57,619 nt of DNA from Calocera cornea HHB12733 (Eukaryota; Basidiomycota; Dacrymycetes; Dacrymycetales; Dacrymycetaceae). Of this stretch, positions 44,015-52,872 are shown in pieces (position 1 is the stretch's first letter; every line of letters starts with the position of its first letter). The notes under the pieces were generated by a model. The model saw nothing but the letters and a program-made list of their open reading frames with translations, searched no databases and was not told the DNA's origin. The translations under genes and the position numbers were made by a program. The DNA lies in contig KV424093.1 in the NCBI GenBank assembly GCA_001632435.1, positions 1 to 57,619 on the forward strand. Direction: 5' to 3'.

Positions 44015-45472
44015 ATGTCCTCGTCGTACGCCTACCAGAAGCAGCCATCGCCCACAAAGGACGCGCGCAGCTCCCAGCCACGCGCCCCGCCGGGCACGCC
44101 GCTGCCCATCACCCCCGCCTCGCTCGTGCGCCCTCCTGTTCCCCCACCCCTCCCGCACTCCACTTGCTGACCCTGCGCCCCAGACCCGCCTCCGCCCCGC
44201 CCGCGTCTTCCAAAAGGCCGTCGATCCCGGTCCTTCCGATCCCGGCGCGAATGGGAACGGGAACGTCTCTGGCCCCGGGCCGCGCACTATCACCTCCCTC
44301 TCGTTCGACAACACCGGCGAGTTCCTCGTCACCGCTGCGGAGGACGAGGCGTTCCGGCTGTACAACTGCCGGTATGGCAAACTCGTCAAGCCGCTCTACT
44401 CGAAGAAGTATGGTGTGGACCTCGCGACGTTTACCCATAAGAACACCAATATCCTGCATGCGAGCACGAAGGAGGACAACACCGTCCGGTATCACAGTCT
44501 ATACGATAATCGGTATCTGCAGTATTTCAAGGGGCATAAGAAGCGGTGAGCCGCATATACCTCCATATATGCGCCTATGCTAATGCAAAACAGGGTAATA
44601 TGCATCGAGATGTCCCCTGTGGACGACACCTTCCTGACCTCCTCGCTCGACAAGACCGTGCGCTTATGGGACCTGCGCAGCCCGACATGCCGAGGGCTGC
44701 TCAACCTGCCACGCGCCCCCATAGTAGCCTACGACAACACCGGCGTCGTCTTCGCCGTCGCTCTGTCCTCCCCTCCCCGCATCGCACTGTACGACGCCGC
44801 CGCGTGGGACACGGAGCCGTTCCTGACTGTGGACCTGACGGACACGCAGCTGGCGAAGCGCGCGTTCCCGCCGCGGGTGCCGGTGATCACTTCGCTGCAG
44901 TTCTCGAGCAATGGAAAGTGGCTCCTGGTCGGCACGGCGGGGGACACGCACTACGTGCTCGACTCGTTCAACGGGGACCTGCTAGCGCGGCTCGAGGGGC
45001 ATGTCGGCCTGGAGCGCGGCAAGCTCCCCAAGACTCCCCCGTCCATCACCCCGCAGCGCGGCATCTCAGGCCAAGAAATCACCTTCACCCCGGACAGCAA
45101 GTTCGTGCTCGCCGGCTCGCACACGGGCAAGTGGCACGCCTGGGACCTCACCAGCAAGGAGGAGACGATGAGCGGCCTGTTGGTGGGGAAGGAGAATGAA
45201 GTGCGCACGCTCATGCCAAACGTCGGGCTCGAGGGGCACGCGGGGCCCATAAGGTGCTTGCGGTGGAACCCCAGGTTCGGGATGATGGCTACGGCGGGGG
45301 AGGAGCTGGTGCGTCTGTTTCCTTTGTGCTTGTGGAGTACGGGACTGATGTCGGCGGGTGATAGGCGTTCTGGTTGCCGGAGAAAAAGCTGGATATGATG
45401 CGCGGAAGGGACGGGGAGCGGGAGCGGGAGCGCAGGCTCAGCAACGATGTCAAGATGTCCGACGCGCGATGA
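44015..45472 (+). CDS. SWD2: WD40 protein SWD2 (COMPASS / polyadenylation complex)
   Basis: Swd2/WDR82 is a subunit of the COMPASS H3K4 methyltransferase and, in yeast, of the cleavage and polyadenylation factor. Start MSSSYAYQKQPSPTKD with a Pro-rich N-terminal extension; after an intron, VFQKAVDPG and ITSLSFDNTGEFLVTAAEDE (first blade), RLYNCRYGKLVKPLYSKKYG, then HKNTNILHASTKEDNTVRYH and YFKGHKKRVICIEMSP, which are family hallmarks, and FLTSSLDKTVRLWDLRSPTC. Later blades include VITSLQFSSNGKWLLVGTAG and GQEITFTPDSKFVLAGSHTG. The last exon gives AFWLPEKKLDMMRGRDGERE and ends SDAR. About five exons, all in frame. Confidence 0.93.
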
Positions 45473-45800
45473 CCGCCTACTTGCATATCTCACGGGACTG
45501 GAGGAGTGTAGAGACGTGCTGTCAGATAGCTTCCAGCCGACGATGGGGAGGATGTACGAATACACATACTAATGGATCATTTCGGGTCGTCAGGAGAGGG
45601 ACAAGAGTCTATTATATCATACACCGGTCTAATCAGAGCAAGCTACACACGAGCCAAGTGAGGCCCCCCAGCGCCACCGCCCAAGCCAGAGCGACCATCG
45701 CGTGCTTCCTACTGCCCTCCCCAGCAACAAACGCATGCATCAACGGCCATCCAGGTTCGGACACACAAGGGGGTGCTCACTGCGGGCTTCCCCCGCCGCT
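45473..45800. other. Convergent 3' intergenic region
   Basis: Between the SWD2 and AIF-like stop codons; no gene seen. Confidence 0.55.
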
Positions 45801-47215
45801 CTACATCTTGCGGAAGGAGTCAGCGTGCAGGTCTGAGGGGATCAGCCTGGCGAGCAGCCGGCTGGAGACGGTGAACCACGGCGTGTAGAGGATGGCGTTG
45901 TGCGCGCCGAGGGTTACGTACTGCCAACCCCATCAAACTCGGTCAGTAAGTGCTTGGGTTAACAGTGGCAAGGTGGGGGGGAGGACTCACGCTCGCCGCC
46001 GGCCTGGGCGTATGCTTCCTCGTCGGCTCCTTCCCCGCAATCAAGCTCAACACGTTAGCCGCGACCGTCCGCCCGTGCCTCAAGCTCCCGCCAAGCAACT
46101 TCACCTCCGGCACATCGGCCACGTCGCCCATCGCGAACACGCGCTGCAGCGCTGGGTGGGAGGAGTCGACCTGGAAGGTCGGGTGGACGCGGATGCAGCC
46201 GCTTTTGGCTATGGCGCTCGGGTCGAGGGAGGAGATGAGCGACGAGTTGGGCACGTTGCCTGTGGCGAGGTACACGTATTGGGCTTCGCCAGGATCAGTG
46301 GGGATTTATGCTAGGGGTACGTGGAGGAGCTTACCTTCGATCGTCCGTCCCTTCGCGGTATGGAAGACCATCTTCTCTCTCACGGTCTCCCCGGGTGTAT
46401 ACCCCTCAGGCCAAAGAACCGTGTCCTCCAAAATGACCTCAATGCCCATCTCCTGCAAGATCGGCAGCACTCTCTCATGCGCCTTGGGCGCATACCGCAT
46501 GAGCTTCTCGCTCCGGTGCACGAGGGTGACGGCCACGTTCGGGTGCAGCTCGCGCACTTCGGTTGCTAGCTCGATGCCGGCGGGGCCGCCGCCTACTACC
46601 AGGACGCGCCGGGAAGATGCGATGGTACTTTGGGAGGCTCGGAGGTAGCTGGTGATCTCTTTCGCTGTCGGGCCCGCTGGACGAGCCGGCGGTGCCTGGG
46701 ATGCGCCGGTAGCAATAATGCAGTACTGTCCTGACGTGAGCAGGCGATCAGTACAGGGTAAGTTGGCTTCCCGCGTACCTCATATGGAATCTCCGCTCCA
46801 AGACCCAACTCTGGGTGCGCCTTGTCCACAATGACAGCGTGCTCTTTCAGCTCGAGCACAGTCGTTCCAGGCACAGCGATGTGCCTACTGCCCTTAGAAA
46901 AGAGGTTGGCAAACGGCGTGTGGATCTTCTCTTCCCATCCTTCGGTGAAAGGGTCAGAAAGACTAATGGAAGAGTGCAAGCGACATGCCTGGGACAACGG
47001 CCGCTCGGAGCGCGGCAATAGGATAGAAGAGAGCCTCTTGGGTATCGATGAGGACGATTCGGTAGTCCGTTGGTAACTTGTTTTTCAAGAAGTCTTGTGC
47101 AAAGAAGCCTGAAAGTGAAGCGAGCGTCAGTCCGTAGCAATCCCTGCGCATCTGAGAAGAACAACGTACCGGAGATAGCCCCGACAATGATGATGTTCTT
47201 ATCGACAGATGCCAT
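45801..47215 (-). CDS. AIF/FSP1-like FAD-dependent oxidoreductase
   Basis: A class II NAD(P)H:quinone-type flavoprotein of the AMID/FSP1 (Aif1, Ndi1-related) group. Start MASVDKNIIIVGAISG; the first dinucleotide motif reads GAISGFFAQ rather than the usual GGxxGG, which is odd for the FAD site. Then YRIVLIDTQEALFYPIAALR, a DxxExFxY-type stretch, and YCIIATGASQAPP. The second Rossmann motif RVLVVGGGPAGIELATEVRE is perfect and binds NAD(P)H. Later LATGNVPNSSLI and VFAMGDVADVPEVKLLGGS, the second FAD-binding motif. The C-terminus is amphipathic (YTPWFTVSSRLLARLIP), perhaps membrane-associated. Six or seven exons. A decayed paralogue lies about 800 bp upstream. Confidence 0.87.
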
Positions 47216-47989
47216 ATCGTTTGGAGATCAATCTCGGTGGGGGGCAGGAGGTTGTGACCTTTAAGACGGTCGACCCGCCCCGCCTATATAGAGCGGGCGC
47301 CAAATCTTATCAGATCTCACAGGAATGTGGGGGACCGCGGGCGGGCGGGCATCTCCGCCCCTCAGACAGCCATGCTGCTCAGTGTGGATCACGGCCGACC
47401 GGACGCGTAACGTCGGCTTGGTCGCGCCTGTGCCACACAGGGACTCTGCGCAGGCTTTGCGAACTTCGCGCACTGCGCACTGTAACAGCACTCCACCGCA
47501 TTGCCTTTTCCAGTCATTTCGCAGCACATGAGTCAATTTGGTGGGTTTGTTATCCCATGAAATCGGTCGTGGGCGCCGAGGTGCAGGTGACGCGGCACAC
47601 CCGGGCCCGGAAGACCCTGGCCCCGAATGATGGGCTGGTTCATGGATTTATTCGTCCGACGGATCTATAATTGATTAGATGCGAAACAACACCGGTACCA
47701 GTCACTATCGCACACCGCCTGAATGGTTCGGGCGGTGAAGCGATGCATGACAAGAGAGCCGAACAGAGCGTGTATGGCTTTCTACAAGCGAGCTTGGGGG
47801 CAAATGTTGCATTTAGAGGACATGGCCGATCGGCCGAAGGAAGCGCTCAGTGCTCGCCACATCGGATACTTAGCCCTTGGGAAGAAACACCTGTCTTTCG
47901 TACGGTCGCCTCCAAGAACCATACCTTGCAGCACAGCGTATGGCTGTTTTTAGTGGGGAAAACCTCGTCATATTTTGTGAAGAAGATGA
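47216..47989. promoter_or_regulatory. Upstream region of the AIF-like gene
   Basis: CTATATAG at 47284-47291 reads as a TATA box on either strand and lies about 70 bp from the start of the AIF-like gene on the minus strand. The rest shows no gene. Confidence 0.5.
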
Positions 47990-48445
47990 ATGCAAGAGGC
48001 CAGAGGAAAATCCCGTCAGGTAGTCGGTGATCTGTTGTGCGCCAGGGCCAGCCGGACGAACAGCAAATGTTTGATAGGTGCCTGTCGCAAGCACATAGTA
48101 CCGGGCTGTGGATGAGAATGGGGAAGAAGATCCAAACCCATTCCGCACACTTCGAATAGGATCTTGGATTCCATTGCACTCTCTGTCCGATAGCACTGTC
48201 CAATAGCACAGATCGCTCTTTGAGTTCGGTGGCCATCCTTCCCGGGCAGGTGATGTGTTCCGAACCCTTCCCAAAGACCTTCGAAAAAGACATGTGAATA
48301 TTGACCTCCCAACCTGCATCCTCATCAGTAAGTAGGTGAGACATATGAGCACTCTACATATGCCAGGAATGACTACAGCCTTATCTTCTTCTGAAGGGGT
48401 GAAAGCAGCTTGCACAATCAGTCCATAGGGAAGGGGATGCATACC
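47990..48445 (-). pseudogene. Decayed fragment of an AIF-like gene
   Basis: Scattered segments match the N-terminal third of the neighbouring oxidoreductase: AAFTPSEEDKAVVIPG, then AGWEVNIHMSFSKVFGKGSEHI (matching WEEKIHTPFANLFSKGSRHI), ELKERSVLLD (matching ELKEHAVIVD), YYVLATGTYQTFAVRPAG (matching YCIIATGASQAPPARPAG) and QQITDYL. They lie in different frames. Both Rossmann motifs and the rest of the protein are missing. A truncated tandem copy in decay. Confidence 0.8.
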
Positions 48446-49214
48446 TGACTCAATGTTGGAACATCAGCAAGAGCCTGGCCATAAGTTTGGGCAAGTTTTC
48501 CCAGTCAATGTTTCCAACAATTATCGTTAAGTGATGTTCCACCTGCCCTCATATCATAAGGGTAGGTGGATCATTGCTTAACAATATGTAGTGCTTAGCT
48601 TCATACTTACCAGTGCATCAATTGATTTATTTGGCCTCATTGATCTTGTCATCACAAAGTACAAACTCAAGGAGACAAAATCAATAATCTTCCGGACTGT
48701 GTTTGCATCAGAGGACCTCCGACTCCTATTTGCTACATCAAAATTAACACCATTCACAAAGCACTAGTGAATACTACTCACCGTTAGACATAAGTTAATG
48801 CTTTAAACTGGTTCTGGTGCGAAACATCATGACTGACATCCTACTCCTGCCAAAAGCGTGTAGAAAGAATGAGGCCTGACAAGCGGCGATCTCTCTTGTG
48901 GCCAGGTTATGTGATCACCGTCGGCTTCGCACTTCTTCCCGGGCAATCAGCTTGGGTTTTTCCGATGGTCGAAATATAGCGCTTATCTGAAATGTGAAGC
49001 CATAAGTATTATTGCCTAGTGCAAGAGCAAGCGGGTGAGGTGATCGTCCCAATCATGATGACGGGGCCGGCGGGCCAACCCAGCGCCCCGCCAAACGGCT
49101 CCGACGCCACCGCACGTGGAGCCCCCGGACCCGCGTGCTCATTTTGGGCCAACTTCGTGGAACCCGTGGGGGTCGTCTGCCCACCTCGCTGCTCTCGTTG
49201 CTCACTGTCCAAAA
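48446..49214. other. AT-richer intergenic region with a foldback
   Basis: About 770 bp, much richer in A and T than the surroundings, with no open frame of note. It holds the imperfect inverted repeat at 48527-48581, and could be the remains of a mobile element. Confidence 0.45.
48527..48581. repeat. Short foldback with TTAA ends
   Basis: Arms of 23 bp (TTAAGTGATGTTCCACCTG and onward; right arm ending GGATCATTGCTTAA) pair at 19 of 23 positions around a 9 bp loop. Both ends are TTAA, the target used by piggyBac-type elements, but the whole is only 55 bp. It could be a miniature element remnant or an RNA hairpin. Confidence 0.5.
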
Positions 49215-50185
49215 ATGATGCGCCCGGCTTTCGTGCTCAGGGCGCTCCTGGCGCTTGTATTGGCTACTTCTGTGTCTGCTTGTGAGTGATTTGTGAGGGG
49301 CTGGGAGGCAGATGTTGACGAGGGATGCAGCGCTCTTCTCCAATGAACCGGATGTCAAGGTCACCGCAACCTTCCCCGAGGGGAATCCGTTTGGCCGTGG
49401 GTCCTTCCTTGTCAAGCAGATGTATGCAAGGCTGACGGGTATGCAGTTGTTGTCAATGGCCAGAAGAACGAGATGTCGATGGCAGTCGAGAACGCCTCAC
49501 CAAAGAACATAACGCTCGTCTCATTCGGCGGTTCCTTCCACGACGCCGTGACCGAGGCGTTCCTGCGCAACGTACGTCTCCTTCTTCCTACTGCACCATC
49601 AACACGGTATACTGACCATGTACATAGACTACCGCACGCAGCGTCAGCGGTGTTGTCATCCCCGCGGCCGGCAAATTGACGCTGCCGTACGTCTTCCACA
49701 GCGAGTTCAAGCCGAAGGACCTGAAGCTGCACCTGTGGGTGGACTACCTGGACGGGGTACGTCTCTTCTCCATTTTCTCTGCCTCACCCATGCTCACAAT
49801 ATTTAAGAAGGAGAAATGGCGCGCCACGGCCTTCGAGGGTATCGTCACCATCGTAGAGCCACCCTCCTCGCTGTTCGACCTCCAGATATGGGGCGCGTAC
49901 GCGCTCGTGCTCGCACTCATCGGCGGCGGCTCCTACTGGGCGTACCTCTCCTACTTCCCGCAGAAGAAGCGCGGGGCCCGCGCGCGTGCGCCCAAGCCCG
50001 TCGAGGTGTCCGCCCCCGTCGGCACCGTCACGGCGAGCAACGCGTCCGGGTCGTATCAGGAGGAGTGGATCCCGAAGCATCATTTGAGGAAGGCGAAGAA
50101 GAGCGGCGAGAAGAGCGATGGGGCGATCACGAGCGGGGATGAGAGCGAGGGCGCCAAGAAGAGGAGGAGCTCGAGGAGGAAATAG
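49215..50185 (+). CDS. IRC22: TRAP-alpha / IRC22-like ER membrane protein
   Basis: Fungal relative of the translocon-associated protein alpha subunit. MMRPAFVLRALLALVLATSV is the signal peptide, followed after an intron by SLFSNEPDVKVTATFPEGNP and, after another, LVVNGQKNEMSMAVENAS, FLRNTTARSVSGVVIPA and YVFHSEFKPKDLKLHLWVDY. These match the luminal beta-sandwich. One membrane helix (IWGAYALVLALIGGGSYWAY) is followed by a basic cytosolic tail of about 75 residues ending KKRRSSRRK with Lys/Arg runs. Five exons with short introns. Function inferred from family: ER lumen/membrane factor linked to protein translocation. Confidence 0.85.
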
Positions 50186-50500
50186 GTGCGGGCGGTGTTC
50201 AGCGGAAGGAAAGGATGGGGAATGCATGAGATACTGCTCGAAACTGGGCCCCTGCCCCTGCTAGCCGCAGTTTCGACTGCGGCTGGCCGCCGGTTTTCCG
50301 TCGATCTCTCCCAGTAGTTACCTACCCTGCACATACTCTCCTTCATCTTGTCCTGCCACCAACCAAAACCAAAATAACATGCGATTCCCTCGCCCTCTTC
50401 CTTGCCCACCGTCCAGAAAAGCTTCCGTCCCATTCCCAGCAACAAAAAGTTACGCTGCACGGCCCATTTCCACTTTATGTTGGAGGGACCCCACATTTGA

Positions 50501-50510
50501 AAAGAAAAAA
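50501..50510 (-). terminator. RNA polymerase III terminator of tRNA-Gln
   Basis: A run of T residues (TTTTTTCTTTT on the minus strand) begins three bases after the tRNA 3' end. Confidence 0.8.
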
Positions 50511-50513
50511 TTC

Positions 50514-50593
50514 AGGTCGATTTGGGATTCGAACCCAAGTTGCTCGGAGTCTTCGGTCAGAACCGAGAGTGATAACCGCTACACTAATCAACC
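50514..50593 (-). tRNA. tRNA-Gln(CUG) with an 8 bp intron
   Basis: On the minus strand the acceptor arms GGTTGAT and ATCGACC pair in all seven positions (one G-T). The D arm is TAGTGTAGCGGTTATCAC. The anticodon stem CTCGG pairs perfectly with CCGAG only if eight bases (CCGAAGAC, + strand 50549-50556) are removed after the base 3' of the anticodon, the usual intron site. The anticodon is then CTG (+ strand 50558-50560). The T arm is TTGGG, TTCGAAT, CCCAA. The unpaired T before the CCA position matches eukaryotic tRNA-Gln. Confidence 0.9.
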
Positions 50594-50991
50594 GATTAGA
50601 TGGTAACCTGGCCCATTTCACTGTACTTGAGCTACACACTCAATTTGCAGGGACGGATGCAGTTTTCGCACTCTTTCGTAACTACCGTAGTGACATCAAC
50701 TGTTGTTTGTCAACCGTGTCTACAGCGGCATGGGGACAACATGAGGGCTCTAGTTGCTAGGATTCGCAGGAGAACAGCGAATATAGGGGTAGGGGGCTCA
50801 TAGTCTTACATTGCAGAGAACGTATCTACTGTATGACATCGGATGACGCTAGAGATTTAGTTGTCGTGATTCGGATGACAAAGGAAACAGATCTTCAGGT
50901 TGTTGTATCAGGAGAGAGAGAAGCAGGAAAATGAAAATGGGTTGATAAGGGGATGAAAGAAGCATTTCACGAGCATATCAGCGTATCACGT
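50594..50991. other. Intergenic, no gene seen
   Basis: Upstream flank of the tRNA gene and 3' flank of the WW-domain gene. Nothing further recognisable. Confidence 0.5.
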
Positions 50992-51870
50992 CTACCAGTC
51001 ACCGCCGTCTCCTCCACCGTCACCAGCATCGCCGATCATGTCGCCGAGCAAGAAGCCGCCTGCAAGGCCACCAAGGAGGGGAAGGGCCATCCCCCCACCG
51101 CCGAAGCCGCTCGAGCGCTGCTGGTACTGCTGCTGGGGTGGGGCGTACTGGGGCTGGTAGTACGGCTGGGGTGCGTACGCCGGCTGGGGCGCATAGTACC
51201 CCGGCTGCGGGGCGTAGTACCCCTGCTGCTGCGGCTGGGCGTAGCCGCCCTGGGGCCCGTACTGCCCCGGATAGCCTTGGGACCGGATCTCCTGCTGCCG
51301 CTGCTCGTACCGCCGCCGCATCTCCGCCTCACGCTGCTGCGCTTCCAGCCGGCGGCGCTCGCGCTCCTCGGGCGTGCCGTTCAGCTTGTTCTTGATGTTG
51401 CCGAAGAAGCCCTTCTGCGCCTGGGCGGGGGCGGCGCTCGAGCCCGAGCCCGAGCCGGTCGGGGGTGGAGGGCCAGGAGGTGGGGCGAACTTCTTTGCGG
51501 GCGCCTTGTCCGGGATCGACGCGATGTACTGCGGGTCGTCGTATGGGTGGACCCAGATAGAGCGGGGCGGCTTGGCCTTTGTGTCGACGTAGAAGTGGTG
51601 CTTGGCAGTCGGGTCCCACTGGCGGATCCAGCCCGCGGGCAGCTCGCGCTCCTCGTCGAGCAGCGATAGCGCAGAGTTATTCGACATGCTTGATCCGGGC
51701 ACTGCGAGTCCGCCGGTGCTGCTACGCTTGTCGTTGCCGCCGGAGAAGGAGGATGACTTGCCGGTGTCGGGCGCGGAGGAGGTGGTGGGTGAGTCGGTGT
51801 ACGCGGGCGGGGCGTCGGTGGGCTCGACGATGGCCGGTGGAGCCTTTCCGCTGTAGGGGTTCTTGGACAT
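50992..51870 (-). CDS. WW-domain protein with Pro/Tyr/Gln-rich tail
   Basis: Single exon, 292 residues, start MSKNPYSGKAPPAIVEPTDA (51870). Residues about 75-110 are one WW domain: LPAGWIRQWDPTAKHHFYVD, then PRSIWVHP with the second Trp and the Pro. It would bind Pro-rich ligands such as PPxY. A Pro/Gly/Ser-rich linker (PPPGPPPPTGSG) leads to a charged helix (TPEERERRRLEAQQREAEMR). The last 100 residues repeat PGYYAPQPAY-type units, like a prion-like low-complexity domain, and end in a Gly/Asp-rich tail. No enzyme domain. Similar proteins are common and uncharacterised in Agaricomycetes. Confidence 0.85.
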   Translation of the reverse strand: MSKNPYSGKAPPAIVEPTDAPPAYTDSPTTSSAPDTGKSSSFSGGNDKRSSTGGLAVPGSSMSNNSALSLLDEERELPAGWIRQWDPTAKHHFYVDTKAKPPRSIWVHPYDDPQYIASIPDKAPAKKFAPPPGPPPPTGSGSGSSAAPAQAQKGFFGNIKNKLNGTPEERERRRLEAQQREAEMRRRYEQRQQEIRSQGYPGQYGPQGGYAQPQQQGYYAPQPGYYAPQPAYAPQPYYQPQYAPPQQQYQQRSSGFGGGGMALPLLGGLAGGFLLGDMIGDAGDGGGDGGDW

Positions 51871-52304
51871 TGGAGAGGGAAGGGAGGGGGAGCAGAGCAG
51901 GGCGGTATATATGCTGCTGCGTGCGATCAGGGGAGAGAGGGGCCGCCCAGGGCACGCAATGCGGTTTATATGGCCTGCACGGGCTTGGCAGCGCCCTTGT
52001 CCGCGCCGTGGGTGGCGGTGGCCTCGCTGGGCCGGCATCGGTGGCGAGCGCAGCATGCCGGGAATGCGGGGCCAAATTGAATGCGCCGGTGACGCCAGGG
52101 AGAGAGCTTCGCGAAGCATCCATCGCCGGGAGGGAGGAGAGGGAGAGCGGACCCTATGAATTCCCGAATGGGCTGCTGCTGTCACTTTAGTAGTGCCCTG
52201 CAGCTGGAGGAGCTGGATGGACGGACGATTGTTGCTGGCCAGATCCTGTTGCCTGACCACCATAACCATCAGCTAACTCGATAACTTGAAAGTCGTGAGA
52301 GAAG
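51871..52304. promoter_or_regulatory. Divergent region upstream of the WW gene
   Basis: Contains a TATATATG box at 51907 about 35 bp upstream of the WW-gene start on the minus strand and the promoter of the broken deacetylase gene on the other side. No other gene. Confidence 0.4.
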
Positions 52305-52411
52305 ATGCCTGCGAAGAAAGTCCTCTGCGGGTTCGGCGTAGACGTGGACGCAGTAGCCGGTGCGTGCCACCTCTCCTACTAACCGCTTCCCAATCACCGC
52401 GTGTCAGGGTG
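52305..52411 (+). pseudogene. 5' stub of a polysaccharide deacetylase-type gene
   Basis: The ATG at 52305 gives MPAKKVLCGFGVDVDAVAG, a well-known N-terminus of fungal polysaccharide deacetylases of the NodB superfamily, with the metal-binding Asp pair DVDAVAG. A normal 48 bp intron (52360-52407, GTGCGT to GTCAG, with a CTAAC branch site) follows, then GW, where the family would continue with LGSYGG. Instead the sequence becomes unrelated. The gene is therefore cut off just after its second exon begins, probably by insertion or rearrangement connected with the transposon to the right. Confidence 0.7.
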
Positions 52412-52872
52412 GGATGGCATAGGGTCTTACAGGTGGAACGGAATTACCTGTAATAGACATAGGGCAGGCCGATAAGGTGTTCTCGCCTAGGTTCCTAACT
52501 GGGATTCTCCAACGGACTTTCATGTCCTATCCTAGGGTTGATGGTAGGTAGAGTTTCCTTTGTTTCATAGGATAGTTATTGTAGTCAATCTATCCCAGTC
52601 CCAGCTTTGCGCCGGCCAGATATCATTGACTATGCTTCGCGCGGGCCATCGCCGGTCATCTTCGCGGGATACGTAAATTGATCATAGATCCTGGCCAGAA
52701 CAGCTAACCTACAGCGGAAATCAAGCCAGGCGTTCTAAAACGGCCCCAGCAAGATCAGTATATCAAATATTTCCTCTGCCCCAACCGATTTCCGTCCTCT
52801 CGCCCATAAAATCTCACGCTCCTCTCTCCGAGGGGGAAGAAACCAGCTTTCACCCGTTCTCGCCTTGTCCCC
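52412..52872. other. Unassigned DNA left of the transposon genes
   Basis: 460 bp with no long open frame, lower in GC. It includes a small perfect palindrome (ACAGGT, 11 bases, ACCTGT, 52429-52451). It could be the terminal region of the transposon or another inserted sequence. I could not find terminal inverted repeats, because the other end is beyond the window. Confidence 0.4.
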
